Shown: positions 16,932-25,782 of the stretch, piece after piece | How positions within the stretch are numbered: position 1 is the first letter of the stretch | Layout: each line of letters begins with the position of its first letter | Source of the DNA: Methylobacteriaceae bacterium | GTDB lineage: Bacteria > Pseudomonadota > Alphaproteobacteria > Rhizobiales > Beijerinckiaceae | NCBI GenBank assembly: GCA_020638195.1 | Contig: JACKJC010000004.1 | Location: 124,001 to 188,000, forward strand | DNA: 64,000 nucleotides | Direction of reading: 5' to 3' | The notes under the pieces: generated by a model | The model's database searches: none | Told to the model about the DNA's origin: nothing | Seen by the model: only the letters and a program-made list of their open reading frames with translations | Translations under genes and position numbers: made by a program

Positions 16932-17873
16932 ATGAAAGTCTGCGTGGCCGGCGCAAGCGGCGCCTTCGGCATCAAGCATCTTGACGCGATCAAGAATATA
17001 CCGGGCGTCGAGGTGACCTCAATCGTCGGCGGCCGTTCGGGCGATCTCGAAGGCTTCGCCAAGGAGCGCGGCATCAAGCACTGGACGCGCGACCTGAACG
17101 AAAGCCTCGCCCGCTCCGACGTCGACGCCGTCATCCTCTCCACGCCCACCCAGATGCACGCAGAACAGGGCATCGCCTGCATGAAGGCCGGCAAGCATGT
17201 GCTGATCGAAATCCCGATGGCCGACAGCCTCGCCGATTCCGAAGCGCTCGTGCGCACGCAGAAGGAAACGGGCGTCGTCGGCATGGCCGGCCATGTCCGC
17301 CGCTTCAACCCGAGCCATCAGTATATCCACAACAAGATCAAGAAGGGCGAGCTGAAGATCCAGCAGATGGACGTGCAGACCTATTTCTTCCGCCGCACCA
17401 ACACCAATGCGACGGGTCAGGCGCGCTCCTGGACCGACCATCTCCTGTGGCACCACGCCTGCCACACGGTCGATCTCTTCCAGTACCAGACCGGCGAGGA
17501 GCCCTCGAAGGTCATGGGGCTCGAAGGCCCGCACCACCCGAACCTCGGCATCGCCATGGACATGGCGATCGGGCTGAAGACGCCGTCGGGCGCGATCTGC
17601 ACGCTCTCGCTGTCCTTCAACAACGATGGCCCGCTCGGCACCTTCTTCCGCTACATCTGCGACAACGGCACCTATATCGCGCGCTACGACGATCTCTACG
17701 ACGGCAAGGAAAACAAGATCGATCTCTCCGGCGTCGCCGTGTCGAACAACGGCATCGAGCTGATCGATCGCGAGTTCTTTTCCGCCATCAAGGAGGGACG
17801 CGAGCCGAACTCGAGCCTCGCGCAATGCCTGCCCGCGATGCGCACGCTGGATCGGATCGAAAAGCAGTTCTGA
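16932..17873 (+). CDS. Gfo/Idh/MocA oxidoreductase, LigC-like
   Basis: A 313-residue NAD(P)-dependent dehydrogenase. The N-terminal Rossmann motif is VAGASGAFG (5-13). The EIPMAD segment (about 94-99) stands in place of the EKP motif of sugar dehydrogenases. The central block VRRFNPSHQYIHNKI, the QMDVQTYFFRR strand and SWTDHLLWHHACHTVDLF closely resemble 4-carboxy-2-hydroxymuconate-6-semialdehyde dehydrogenase (LigC) of the protocatechuate 4,5-cleavage pathway, as I remember it. No ring-cleavage genes are adjacent. ATG 16932 follows AAGGGGACGG. A related semialdehyde substrate cannot be excluded. Confidence 0.75.
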   Translation: MKVCVAGASGAFGIKHLDAIKNIPGVEVTSIVGGRSGDLEGFAKERGIKHWTRDLNESLARSDVDAVILSTPTQMHAEQGIACMKAGKHVLIEIPMADSLADSEALVRTQKETGVVGMAGHVRRFNPSHQYIHNKIKKGELKIQQMDVQTYFFRRTNTNATGQARSWTDHLLWHHACHTVDLFQYQTGEEPSKVMGLEGPHHPNLGIAMDMAIGLKTPSGAICTLSLSFNNDGPLGTFFRYICDNGTYIARYDDLYDGKENKIDLSGVAVSNNGIELIDREFFSAIKEGREPNSSLAQCLPAMRTLDRIEKQF

Positions 17874-17877
17874 TCTG

Positions 17878-17898
17878 CTCTCCCGATTCACGGGAGAG
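17878..17898 (+). terminator. Hairpin after the LigC-like gene
   Basis: CTCTCCCG (17878-17885) pairs with CGGGAGAG (17891-17898) around a 5-base loop, 4 bases past the stop codon, and is followed by GGAAAATATTTC. This may be a weak terminator between the dehydrogenase and MBL genes. Confidence 0.4.
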
Positions 17899-17991
17899 GG
17901 AAAATATTTCAAGACTGCGGCAAGCGCTTCGACGCGCTCGCCGCAAAACAGAGCGCATCGCAACGACGATGCACGACAGGGGAGAAACGTG

Positions 17992-18951
17992 ATGCTTGAT
18001 CGCCGCTCGTTCGGACTGACCTTGCTCGCCTCGCTCGGCGCCTCGGCTGCGCCCGGCATTTCGCTTGCGCAGCAGGCGGCGACGCCTGTCAAGGCCGCCA
18101 GCAAGCTCGTCCTGATCGGCACGAAGGGTGGCCCGCGCATCGGCGGCCCGCGCGTCAATCCCTCGAACCTGCTGCTGATCGACGGCGTGCCCTTCGTGAT
18201 CGACTGCGGCTACGGCGTCGCGCGCGGCGTCGTCAACGCCGGCGTGCCGCTGCCGAGCATCCGCTATCTCTTCATCACGCACCACCATTCCGATCACAAT
18301 CTGGAATACGGCAATATCGTCGACGGCGCGTGGTCGTCCGGCCTCAACGCGCCGATCCGGGCCTTCGGTCCGAAAGGCACGGTGGAGATGACCGACCTCT
18401 TCTGGAAACTCAACAAGTTCGACGTCGAGACGCGTATCGCGGATGAAGGCAAGCCCGATCCGCGCAAGCTGCTGCAGCCGACGGACATCGACGAGGGCGT
18501 CGTCCTCGAACTGCCCGATATCAAGGTGTCCGCGATCCGCGTGCCGCATCCGCCGGTCGTCGAAAATTTCGCCTACAAGTTCGAAACGAAAGTGGGAACG
18601 ATCGTCTTTTCAGGCGACACTGCCTACAGCGAGAAACTCGCGAATTTCGCCAAGGGCGCCGACATTCTCGTGCATGAATCGCTCTACGAGCCGGGCGTCG
18701 ACAAGATGGTCGCGCGCGTGCCCTTCGCCGCGAGATTGAAAGAGCATCTGCTCGCCAGCCACACGAAGACGGAGGACATCGGCCGCGTCGCCGCGATCGC
18801 GCGACCGAAGCTCCTGGTGCTGAGTCATCTCGTGCCCGGCGACGATCCGACCATCACCGACGAAATGTGGCTCGCGGGCGTGCGCAAGAACTACGACGGT
18901 AGGACGGTCGTTGCGAAGGAGCAGATGGCGATCGATCTGCCGCTCGCCTGA
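17992..18951 (+). CDS. Exported MBL-fold metallo-hydrolase
   Basis: A 319-residue metallo-beta-lactamase-fold protein. The N-terminus LDRRSFGLTLLASLGASAA is a probable twin-arginine signal, so the folded enzyme is exported. Zinc ligands are visible: THHHSDHN (about 96-103) as the HxHxDH loop, GDTAYSE with the bridging Asp, and SHL with the last His. The pattern is that of the RNase-Z/arylsulfatase-like branch (PF12706-type). The start at 17992 has GGGGAG 8 bases upstream; a GTG codon directly precedes it in frame. It probably shares a transcript with the dehydrogenase. The substrate is unknown. Confidence 0.83.
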   Translation: MLDRRSFGLTLLASLGASAAPGISLAQQAATPVKAASKLVLIGTKGGPRIGGPRVNPSNLLLIDGVPFVIDCGYGVARGVVNAGVPLPSIRYLFITHHHSDHNLEYGNIVDGAWSSGLNAPIRAFGPKGTVEMTDLFWKLNKFDVETRIADEGKPDPRKLLQPTDIDEGVVLELPDIKVSAIRVPHPPVVENFAYKFETKVGTIVFSGDTAYSEKLANFAKGADILVHESLYEPGVDKMVARVPFAARLKEHLLASHTKTEDIGRVAAIARPKLLVLSHLVPGDDPTITDEMWLAGVRKNYDGRTVVAKEQMAIDLPLA

Positions 18952-18962
18952 AAAAAGAAAAT

Positions 18963-19021
18963 GGACTGCGAGTCTTCAGGCTCGCAGTCCAGCTCTTTGC
19001 GAGCCTGAAGGCTCGCGGTCC
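18963..19021. repeat. Paired hairpin repeats, copy 2 of the GAGCCTGAAGGCTC element
   Basis: GGACTGCGAG (18963-18972) pairs with CTCGCAGTCC (18981-18990). A second unit, GCGAGCCTGAAGGCTCGC, with CGGTCC at its end, spans 18999-19021 and matches the right half of the repeat at 9395-9440. It lies between the converging MBL and P450 genes and may end both transcripts. Confidence 0.6.
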
Positions 19022-19026
19022 GCCAC

Positions 19027-20193
19027 TCAGTTCGTCCGCGCCAGCTCCAGCGCCATCGGGCTGCGGAACGTGCTCGACGGCATCCACGGCAATTGCTGTT
19101 GCACGCGGGAATAGTTCGGCACGACCTTGTGGAACTCTTCCATCGCGATCTTGACCGACATGCGCGCGATCGCCGTGCCCAGGCAGGCATGCACCGAGCC
19201 GCCGAAGCCCAGATGTCCCCGCGGTTTGCGCGAAATATCGTAGACGTCGGGGTTTTCGTACTTGCGCTCGTCGCGATTGCCCGAGCCATAGGCCAGGCAC
19301 ACGAAGTCGCCGGCCTTCATCGTCTGGCCGTGCAGTTCCGTATCCTTGGTCACGCAGCGACGGAACCGCTGCGCTGACGTATTGAAGCGCAACGATTCCT
19401 CGATCGCATCGGCCAGAAGCTCCGGGTCCTTCACGCAAGCCGCGCGGGCATCGGCATAGTCCGCCATATTGAGCGCGAACATCGACATGAAGCCGCCGAG
19501 CGACTCGATGCCAGCCATGATCAGCGTCGTCGTCGTCAGCAGAACCTCGCGTTCGTCGAGCCTGTCGCCGTCGATTTCGGCGGTCGAGAAATGCGAAATG
19601 AGGTCGTTCTGCGGATTGGCGCGACGCTCCGCGATCACGCCCGCCGCATAGTCGCGCATCCAGTCGGACGCAGCGATGTGCTCCGGACCTTTCGCACGCG
19701 TCTTCGGATCGGTCTGCACCATCAGCACGGCCTTGTCGCGCACCGTGCGCTCGTCGCCCATCGGCAGGCCGAGCGCGGCGAACAGTACGCGTACCGTGAA
19801 TTTCGACGAGAAATCCTCAATGAAATCGAACTGCTTCTCGCCTGCGAGCGGCGCGGCGGCCGCCGCCGCGATCTCGCGGATCGGGTCGGCCAGCGCCTCG
19901 AGATTGCGCTTCATGAAGGCCTTCTGGATCAGGCCGCGCAGGCGGTCGTGGCGCGGCGGATCGGTCGTGCCGAGAGTCGCGCCGGCGCGGTTCGGCAGCT
20001 CCGTCATCAGATTGCCCTTGGCCGACGAATAGGTCTGCCAGTCGCCCAGCGCGCGCGAAATGTCGTCGTAGCGCGACAGGATCCACATATCCGCTTCCTT
20101 GCTCCAGAAGCACGGATATTCGTCGCGCAACGTCTTGTAGAAGGGGAACGGATCGGCGTCGATGGCGGGCGAGTATGGATCGAACGTGAACAT
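19027..20193 (-). CDS. Cytochrome P450 (class I, bacterial)
   Basis: A 388-residue soluble P450. The heme loop FGGSVHACLG carries the thiolate ligand Cys337. The K-helix ExxR is ESLR, followed by the RFRR segment. The I-helix reads MAGIESLG, so the usual acid-alcohol pair is Glu-Ser rather than Glu/Asp-Thr. TTDPPRHDRLRGLIQKAF is the C-helix region with the heme-propionate Arg. There is no membrane anchor, so it needs a ferredoxin and reductase; none is adjacent. It diverges from a PobR-like AraC gene that probably controls it, pointing to an aromatic or hydroxylated acid substrate. Confidence 0.92.
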   Translation of the reverse strand: MFTFDPYSPAIDADPFPFYKTLRDEYPCFWSKEADMWILSRYDDISRALGDWQTYSSAKGNLMTELPNRAGATLGTTDPPRHDRLRGLIQKAFMKRNLEALADPIREIAAAAAAPLAGEKQFDFIEDFSSKFTVRVLFAALGLPMGDERTVRDKAVLMVQTDPKTRAKGPEHIAASDWMRDYAAGVIAERRANPQNDLISHFSTAEIDGDRLDEREVLLTTTTLIMAGIESLGGFMSMFALNMADYADARAACVKDPELLADAIEESLRFNTSAQRFRRCVTKDTELHGQTMKAGDFVCLAYGSGNRDERKYENPDVYDISRKPRGHLGFGGSVHACLGTAIARMSVKIAMEEFHKVVPNYSRVQQQLPWMPSSTFRSPMALELARTN

Positions 20194-20229
20194 GGGCGCC
20201 TCCCTGCGCGGACATTTTGCGTTTGACCA

Positions 20230-20312
20230 ATGTCATGTCTTTGCCAGCATGCGGCCCGCGGCAAAATGGACGACGCGCGTCATTTTCTGTATTTTTCGCT
20301 CAAACATGACAT
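20230..20312. promoter_or_regulatory. Inverted repeat in the P450/AraC divergent promoter region
   Basis: ATGTCATGT (20230-20238) and ACATGACAT (20304-20312) are exact inverted copies 65 bp apart in the gap between the two divergent genes. A second nested pair, TTTGCC (20240-20245) and GGCAAA (20260-20265), lies between them. This is a plausible binding region for the AraC-type regulator encoded next door. Confidence 0.4.
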
Positions 20313-20328
20313 CGAGGACGTCATCGTT

Positions 20329-21258
20329 ATGTGCGCTGCAATAACAAGAATGGGGCAATCCAGCCGAAAGCCGCAGCCGACCGTACCTGTATTTTCCCTC
20401 TATGGCGAAGCGGGCGCCGTGGCGCCGGAGTTCATTCACGTCGAGGACATCCGCAGCCGCAGCGAGCGCTATCGCTGGGAGATTTCCGAGCACCGCCACC
20501 ACGGCCTGTTCCAGTTCCTGCTGCTCGTCGAAGGCGCGGCGGATGTCGCGCTCGAACGGCGGACGCGCCATGTCGCGGCGCCCTGCGCCATCGCGGTTCC
20601 CTCGGGCGCCACGCACGCCTTTCGCTTCGCGCAGGGCACGCAGGGCTACGTCCTGACGATCGAGGAAACGACTCTCTCCCGCGCGCAGGGCGGCGCGGCG
20701 GCTCATCCGGCCGCGCTCCTCGATGCGCCAGCGCTGATCGATCTGTCGTCCGCACCCGAAACGGCGCATCGTCTCGCGGCCTTGTTCGCGCAGATCGCGC
20801 TGGAATTCCATGGCGGCGGCGCGGCCACCGGCGCCGTGCTGCAATGGCTGACCAGCGCGGCGCTGATGATCGCGCTGCGCGCCAACGAGGATCTCACGCG
20901 CCAGAGCGCCGGCGTCGGGCAGAATGTCGCCGCCTTCCATCGGTTTCGCGCCCTGGTGGAGCAGCATCTCGTCGACCACTGGCCGACGCCGCGATACGCC
21001 GAAGCGCTGGGCATGAGCGAAAGCCGTCTCAACCGCATTGCTCGCGCAACCGCGGGAAAATCGGCGCTGGAAGTCGTGCAGGACCGCCTGACGCTGGAAG
21101 CGCGTCGCCGCCTGATCCACGTGGCCGGGCCGGTATCGTCGCTGGCCTACGAACTCGGCTTCGAGGACCCCGCCTATTTCTGGCGCTTCTTCAAGCGGCG
21201 CACGGGCATGACGCCGCGGGAATTTCGGCGCAGGCATGAGGAGGCGGGATCGGCCTGA
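20329..21258 (+). CDS. AraC-family transcriptional regulator, PobR-like
   Basis: A 309-residue regulator. The N-terminal cupin-like sensing domain has the PVFSLYGEAG, HVEDIRSRS and EHRHHGLFQFL blocks typical of PobR-type activators of 4-hydroxybenzoate and related pathways. The C-terminus holds two AraC helix-turn-helix units (YAEALGMSESRLNRI and SSLAYELGFEDPAYFWRFFKR), ending GMTPREFRRRH. The start at 20329 is preferred for GAGGA 10 bases upstream, though ATG 20350 is possible. It diverges from the P450 gene, so the simplest reading is an aromatic-acid-responsive activator of that P450. Confidence 0.87.
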   Translation: MCAAITRMGQSSRKPQPTVPVFSLYGEAGAVAPEFIHVEDIRSRSERYRWEISEHRHHGLFQFLLLVEGAADVALERRTRHVAAPCAIAVPSGATHAFRFAQGTQGYVLTIEETTLSRAQGGAAAHPAALLDAPALIDLSSAPETAHRLAALFAQIALEFHGGGAATGAVLQWLTSAALMIALRANEDLTRQSAGVGQNVAAFHRFRALVEQHLVDHWPTPRYAEALGMSESRLNRIARATAGKSALEVVQDRLTLEARRRLIHVAGPVSSLAYELGFEDPAYFWRFFKRRTGMTPREFRRRHEEAGSA

Positions 21259-21550
21259 CCCTTCTCCATGCAAGCCGCATTTCGACCCGACTGTGGCTGT
21301 CGACGCTCTATCGGCCCTCTGGATCGTCCAATGCGACGCTCGCCCGGTTCTCCACAGCGGCCCGGAAGCGGACTGTGCGAACGGGAGGTGTGGGCGGGAA
21401 GCAGTCATTCCGGCCGGCGAGATAAGGCGGCTAGAAATTTAGGTCGCCGCCGTGAGCAGATTAGCCAACAAACAGGCGCCGGAACTGCGGTGACCATGGG
21501 TCGTTGTTGACTCAAGTACGGCCGCCCTACGAGTTGCGAGGTTTCATCGA

Positions 21551-21904
21551 ATGACTTTCGCGTGGCGATCTGCGATGGCAATCGTTGCTGTAAGCGCGCT
21601 GCCTGCAACAGCGCCAGATGCGACCCAGGTAGCCGCAGCCCGAGGCCGCGACCTCGCGAAAAGCGCGGGCTGCGCCGGCTGTCACACAATTCCCGGTCTC
21701 TCGCGCGGGGCGAATGTCGGACCGCCGCTGACGACCATCGGCCAACGCGTCTACATTGCCGGGCTTCTCCCCAACACGCCCGCCAACATGGCGCGATGGC
21801 TGACCGAAACGCAGAAGATCCGGCCGGGCGACGCCATGCCGTCGACTGCGCTCGAGCCCGAACAGGCGGCCGACATCGCGGCATTCCTCGCAACGTTGCG
21901 CTGA
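21551..21904 (+). CDS. Small exported c-type cytochrome
   Basis: A 117-residue protein with an N-terminal export signal (WRSAMAIVAVSALPATAPDA) and one heme site CAGCH at about 41-45. The sixth ligand is probably the methionine in GDAMPSTALEPEQAADIAAFL. It resembles the cytochrome c domain fused to CtaC in this window (same GLLPNTPANMARW and PGDAMP pattern). It converges with the diheme cytochrome gene, their stop codons being directly adjacent, so it is outside the oxidase operon but probably serves as an electron donor. The 292 bp before it hold nothing I recognise. Confidence 0.85.
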   Translation: MTFAWRSAMAIVAVSALPATAPDATQVAAARGRDLAKSAGCAGCHTIPGLSRGANVGPPLTTIGQRVYIAGLLPNTPANMARWLTETQKIRPGDAMPSTALEPEQAADIAAFLATLR

Positions 21905-22741
21905 TCAGGGATCTTTCAGCGTTCGCAGATATGCGATTATGTCGGCCGTGGCCTGCGGGCCGACGCGCATGTCCGGCATCGCACTGCCTGGCCGCAGAAG
22001 ATTCGGGTGCTGGATCCACAACGCGAGATTCAGGTCGGTATTGGCCAGTTCGCCGGCTATCACTGCGCGGCCGCCGACGCCGGCGAGCGAGGGGCCGGTT
22101 TGCGCTTCCCGTCCGCCCGGAAGGCCGGGTACCGCGTGGCAGCTCGCGCAACCGTGCTGCATGAGGGCAATTCGCCCGCGCGAGGCGTCGGGCGCTTGCG
22201 CGGGCGGCGGGACGCGCGGCAGCGTTGCTTGATCCTTCATGGCGGTGACGAGCGCGCGATAGTCCTGCACGCCAATTGTCGGCAGCTTCTTGACGAAAGC
22301 GGCGACCGCCCAGATGTCGGCGTCGCTCATGCGGAAGGTGAAGGCCGGCATGCCGGTCATCTTCACGCCGCGCGCGGTCGCCTGGAATATTCGGGCGACC
22401 GGCCATTCGCGGCCGACGAATTGCAGGGGCGGCGGCGCCGGGTTCATGCCCTCGGCGAATGCATTGCGGGCGCGGCCGGGCGCGCCGTGGCAATTGGCGC
22501 AGACGCGATCGTATGCGAGAACGCCGCGCGCCGCCGTGGCGGCGTCGATCGCCGGCATCTGTCCCTTGGGCGCCCGGCTGTCGATCGAACGCACGCCGAC
22601 CCAGTGGATGATGTCATAGGTCAGCGCGAAATGCGGCGAGGTCGCTGCGGCGTCATAAAGACCGGTTTGCGCCGCCACGAATGCCCCGAGCAATCCGAGA
22701 ACAACGATCGTTGCGCCGATGAGAGCGCCGCGGAAAGTCAT
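21905..22741 (-). CDS. Membrane-anchored diheme cytochrome c
   Basis: A 278-residue protein with one N-terminal hydrophobic helix (IGATIVVLGLLGAFVAA) acting as anchor or signal, then two cytochrome c domains with heme sites CANCH (about 92-96) and CASCH (about 198-202). The candidate axial methionines are in KMTGMPAF and PGSAMPDM. It is the last gene of the caa3-oxidase operon and most likely delivers electrons to the CtaC heme/CuA site or drains them from an upstream dehydrogenase. Confidence 0.88.
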   Translation of the reverse strand: MTFRGALIGATIVVLGLLGAFVAAQTGLYDAAATSPHFALTYDIIHWVGVRSIDSRAPKGQMPAIDAATAARGVLAYDRVCANCHGAPGRARNAFAEGMNPAPPPLQFVGREWPVARIFQATARGVKMTGMPAFTFRMSDADIWAVAAFVKKLPTIGVQDYRALVTAMKDQATLPRVPPPAQAPDASRGRIALMQHGCASCHAVPGLPGGREAQTGPSLAGVGGRAVIAGELANTDLNLALWIQHPNLLRPGSAMPDMRVGPQATADIIAYLRTLKDP

Positions 22742-22772
22742 CTCGACATCTCCTTGTCGCCCCGCGCTCGCG

Positions 22773-23228
22773 TCACGAGATGTCGCAGGCCGGGATCAAC
22801 CATAGCGGTACTCCGTTGATGGCGACGGCCAGACACAGCAAGGCGGCCGCCATCATCGCCGCCGCCGAGAGGGCGCGCTGCGTCCCAGGGCCTGGCGGCT
22901 CGATCGGGTGGTCACGCTGCGTCGGCTCGGGCCGCGGCGCCTCGCGCCAGTCGAACAGCGCCAGCGCGAAGCCGATGAGCGCGATCAGGAGACACACGCC
23001 GTCGAAGATCGCGAGCGCCGGACGCATGCCGGCCCATTCCGGCAGAAAGGACGAGCGGGGGACCGAGGCCGGAAAGCAGGCGTGGCTGGTCACGCCATAG
23101 CTGACGAGAAGCGCGAGCGACCAGACGATGGAGGGCGCGAGCATGGCGATGGCGAGCGCGACGGCCTTGCCGCCGGTCGGCAGTCGCCGGCGCTCGCGGG
23201 CCCAGGCGGCAAAACCGTTCTGCATCAT
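22773..23228 (-). CDS. Small membrane protein in the caa3 oxidase operon
   Basis: A 151-residue protein with about three or four hydrophobic segments (AVALAIAMLAPSIVWSLALL; AIFDGVCLLIALIGFALALF; MMAAALLCLAVAINGVPLWL). Its start overlaps the ctaE stop codon (ATGA type), so translation is coupled to ctaE. No cofactor motif is visible. Position suggests an accessory or assembly subunit of the oxidase; I cannot name a family. Confidence 0.7.
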   Translation of the reverse strand: MMQNGFAAWARERRRLPTGGKAVALAIAMLAPSIVWSLALLVSYGVTSHACFPASVPRSSFLPEWAGMRPALAIFDGVCLLIALIGFALALFDWREAPRPEPTQRDHPIEPPGPGTQRALSAAAMMAAALLCLAVAINGVPLWLIPACDIS

Positions 23229-23827
23229 CCCACCCCCAGATGCGGTGTGACGTAGAGCGAGGTGAAAATTGCAAGCCAGACGACGTCTACGAAGTGCCAG
23301 TAGATCGCGCCGGCGCTGACGGCCGCATTGCGACGACTGTCGAAATAGCCGAGCGCACTCCAGGCGGCGAGCGTAAGCAGCACGACGACGCCGACGATCA
23401 CGTGCATCATGTGAAATCCGGTAATCGTGAAATAGAGCGATCCGTACGAACTCGTCGCGATCCCGAAGGCCTTGCTGCTCCATTCGAAATATTGAACCGT
23501 GACGAAGATCGCGCCGAGCAGCGCGCCCCCCGCCATCCAGAGGCTCGCGATTCTTGCCGCGCCGCGCTTGATGGCGCGTTCGCCGAGCCAGACCAGAACG
23601 CTGGATACGACGAGCACGATCGTATTGGGGCCGGCGAGCTTGAAGCCGGGGAGTTCCGCGGGTAGCCAATCGCGACCGTTCTGCACGGCGACGTAATAGT
23701 AGCTGAACAGGAGGTATGCGAAGAGTGCGGCCTCTGTTGCGATCAGCGTAAGCGCCCCCCACCATCCATTGGCGCGATGGCCGATGCTGCCGACGGGAAG
23801 TTCGCGATAGCGCAGTGCGTCCGTCAT
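23225..23827 (-). CDS. ctaE: Cytochrome c oxidase subunit III
   Basis: A 200-residue heme-copper oxidase subunit III with five hydrophobic helices, the short bacterial form. GWWGALTLIATEAALFAYLL contains the conserved Glu of the first retained helix. GFHMMHVIVGVVVLL and AGAIYWHFVDVVWLAIFTSLYV are family signatures. The start codon overlaps the ctaD stop by 4 bases. It supports proton uptake stability of subunit I in the inner membrane. Confidence 0.93.
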   Translation of the reverse strand: MTDALRYRELPVGSIGHRANGWWGALTLIATEAALFAYLLFSYYYVAVQNGRDWLPAELPGFKLAGPNTIVLVVSSVLVWLGERAIKRGAARIASLWMAGGALLGAIFVTVQYFEWSSKAFGIATSSYGSLYFTITGFHMMHVIVGVVVLLTLAAWSALGYFDSRRNAAVSAGAIYWHFVDVVWLAIFTSLYVTPHLGVG

Positions 23828-25773
23828 TGCGGTTCCTCCGCACGTTGTGCGAGTTCAGCTTCGGGCCAGAGCCAGACGAGAATGCCCAGCGCACTTGCGA
23901 GAGCGCCGGCGCCAGCCAGCCACCAGAGATGCATGAGCGCGCCCGTAAACCCGATCGACATGGCGAGCGTGACGATGAAGGGCGCTGCCGTATCCTCCGG
24001 CATTTTCAGGATCGCGTCCGGTATGGCCTCGATCGCCGTCGTCGCCAGCGCCTCCTTGCCATCGGCGAGCGCGAGACCTTCGTCGCGCCGGAACATGGCG
24101 CCCTGCCCGGGCAATCGCGATTCCCAGAGCGGGTGACGGCTCGTGACATAGGGAATGACCGCGAAATTGTAGTGAGGCGGCGGCGAAAGCGTAGCCCATT
24201 CGAGCGATGACGCGTCCCACGGATTATCGCCGGCGCGCTCGGTCGATCTCAGGCCCTTCAGAACGACAATCACATAAAGCAGGATGCCGGTCGCGAGGAT
24301 GACCGAACCGATCGTGCTGATCATGTTGACCGCGTTCCAGCCGACGCCGTCGGGATAGGTGTAAATGCGCCGGGGCATACCGAGCAGGCCGGTGATGTGC
24401 ATCGGGAAAAAGGCGACGTTGAAGCCGATGAAGACGATCCAGAACGTCAGCTTGCCGAGGCTTTCGTCCAGCATGCGGCCGGTCATTTTCGGAAACCAGA
24501 CGTAGAGCGCGCCGAGCACAGCGAAAAGATTGATGCCGATCAGGACGTAGTGCAGATGCGCGACGACGAAATAGGTGTCGGTGAGCTGGAGATCGGCCGC
24601 AACCGCAGCGGTTGCGACGCCGGACACGCCACCGATCACGAACATCGAGATGAAGCCCGCGAAATAGAGAAAGGCAGTGGTGATCACGGGCCGCCCCGTC
24701 CAGATGGTCGCTACCCAGGAAAAGACCGCGATGGAGCTTGGTATCGTGATGATGAAGGAGGCGCCGGAGAAGAAGGCGAGCGCCATGAAGGGAATGCCGG
24801 TGGCGAACATGTGGTGCAGCCACACGCCGAAGCCCAGCACCATCGTCGTGATGGTGCCGACGACGACGGCGGTATAACCGACCAGCGGCCGCCGGCAATA
24901 GAACGGCAGCGCATCCGAGACGAGCCCCATCGCGGGCAGGACGACGACGTAGACCCACGGATGCGCGAACATCCAGAAGAGGTGCTGCCACAGGAGCGGC
25001 TGACCGCCTGTTTCCGCGCGGAAGAAGTGCGTGCCGAACTGTCGGTCCATCCAAAGGAGGAAGAAGGCGAGGCTGACCGATGGAACGGCGAGAAGATTGC
25101 CGACCGAGATCGTCGTCGTGCCCCAGGTCAGGATCGGAACGCGGTCGATCGTCATGCCGGGCGCGCGCATGCGCAGGAAGGTCACGACGAAGTTGACTGA
25201 GCCGACAGTCGTCGAGATCCCGAGAAAGATCATGCCGAGCGCGTAGAAATCCATGTTCGGCCCGGGATTGTAGGCTCGCAGGGCGTAGGGAACATAATTG
25301 AACCAGCCATCGTTGGGCGCGGCGCCCACCAGCAGGCTTGCGTAGAGGAAAATTCCGGAGGCGAGATAGACCCAGTAGGAAAAGGCGTTGAGCCGCGGAA
25401 ACGCCATGTCCCGCGCGCCGAGCACGAGCGGGAAGAGATAGTTGCTGAAGCCCGAGAGCACCGGCAGCGCGTAGAGGAATATCATGGTGATGCCGTGCAG
25501 CGAGAACAGTTCGTTGTACTGTTCCGGCGTCACCAGTCTTTCGTTGGGGCGGGCGAGCTGAAAGCGCATCACCATGGCTTCGAGGCCGCCGACCAGCAGG
25601 AAAATGAAAGCGGTCACGATGTAGCGGATGCCGATCGACTTGTGGTCGACGCTGACGATCCAGCCGTACAATCCGGGCTTGGGCGCCCAGATGTCCTCGA
25701 GATTTCCGACGAGCGAACCGTGGCTGCCGAGGTCCACAAGACGCGGAGCGCGATCGTAGTCCGTTGTCGTCAC
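23824..25773 (-). CDS. ctaD: Cytochrome c oxidase subunit I
   Basis: A 649-residue catalytic subunit of an A-type heme-copper oxidase. The heme a ligand is in the FSLHGITMIF helix, the CuB/heme a3 site in WQHLFWMFAHPWVYVVVLPAMG with HHMFATG, and the late heme ligands in FVVAHLHYVLIG. GTG 25773 is taken as start because AGGAG lies 6 bases before it. About 100 residues extend beyond the usual end, with an additional hydrophobic pair (FIVTLAMSIGFTGALMHLWW, ALASALGILVWLW) as in the longer CtaD forms that carry part of a subunit III/IV-like domain. Confidence 0.95.
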   Translation of the reverse strand: MTTTDYDRAPRLVDLGSHGSLVGNLEDIWAPKPGLYGWIVSVDHKSIGIRYIVTAFIFLLVGGLEAMVMRFQLARPNERLVTPEQYNELFSLHGITMIFLYALPVLSGFSNYLFPLVLGARDMAFPRLNAFSYWVYLASGIFLYASLLVGAAPNDGWFNYVPYALRAYNPGPNMDFYALGMIFLGISTTVGSVNFVVTFLRMRAPGMTIDRVPILTWGTTTISVGNLLAVPSVSLAFFLLWMDRQFGTHFFRAETGGQPLLWQHLFWMFAHPWVYVVVLPAMGLVSDALPFYCRRPLVGYTAVVVGTITTMVLGFGVWLHHMFATGIPFMALAFFSGASFIITIPSSIAVFSWVATIWTGRPVITTAFLYFAGFISMFVIGGVSGVATAAVAADLQLTDTYFVVAHLHYVLIGINLFAVLGALYVWFPKMTGRMLDESLGKLTFWIVFIGFNVAFFPMHITGLLGMPRRIYTYPDGVGWNAVNMISTIGSVILATGILLYVIVVLKGLRSTERAGDNPWDASSLEWATLSPPPHYNFAVIPYVTSRHPLWESRLPGQGAMFRRDEGLALADGKEALATTAIEAIPDAILKMPEDTAAPFIVTLAMSIGFTGALMHLWWLAGAGALASALGILVWLWPEAELAQRAEEPQ

Positions 25774-25782
25774 GACCCGCTC

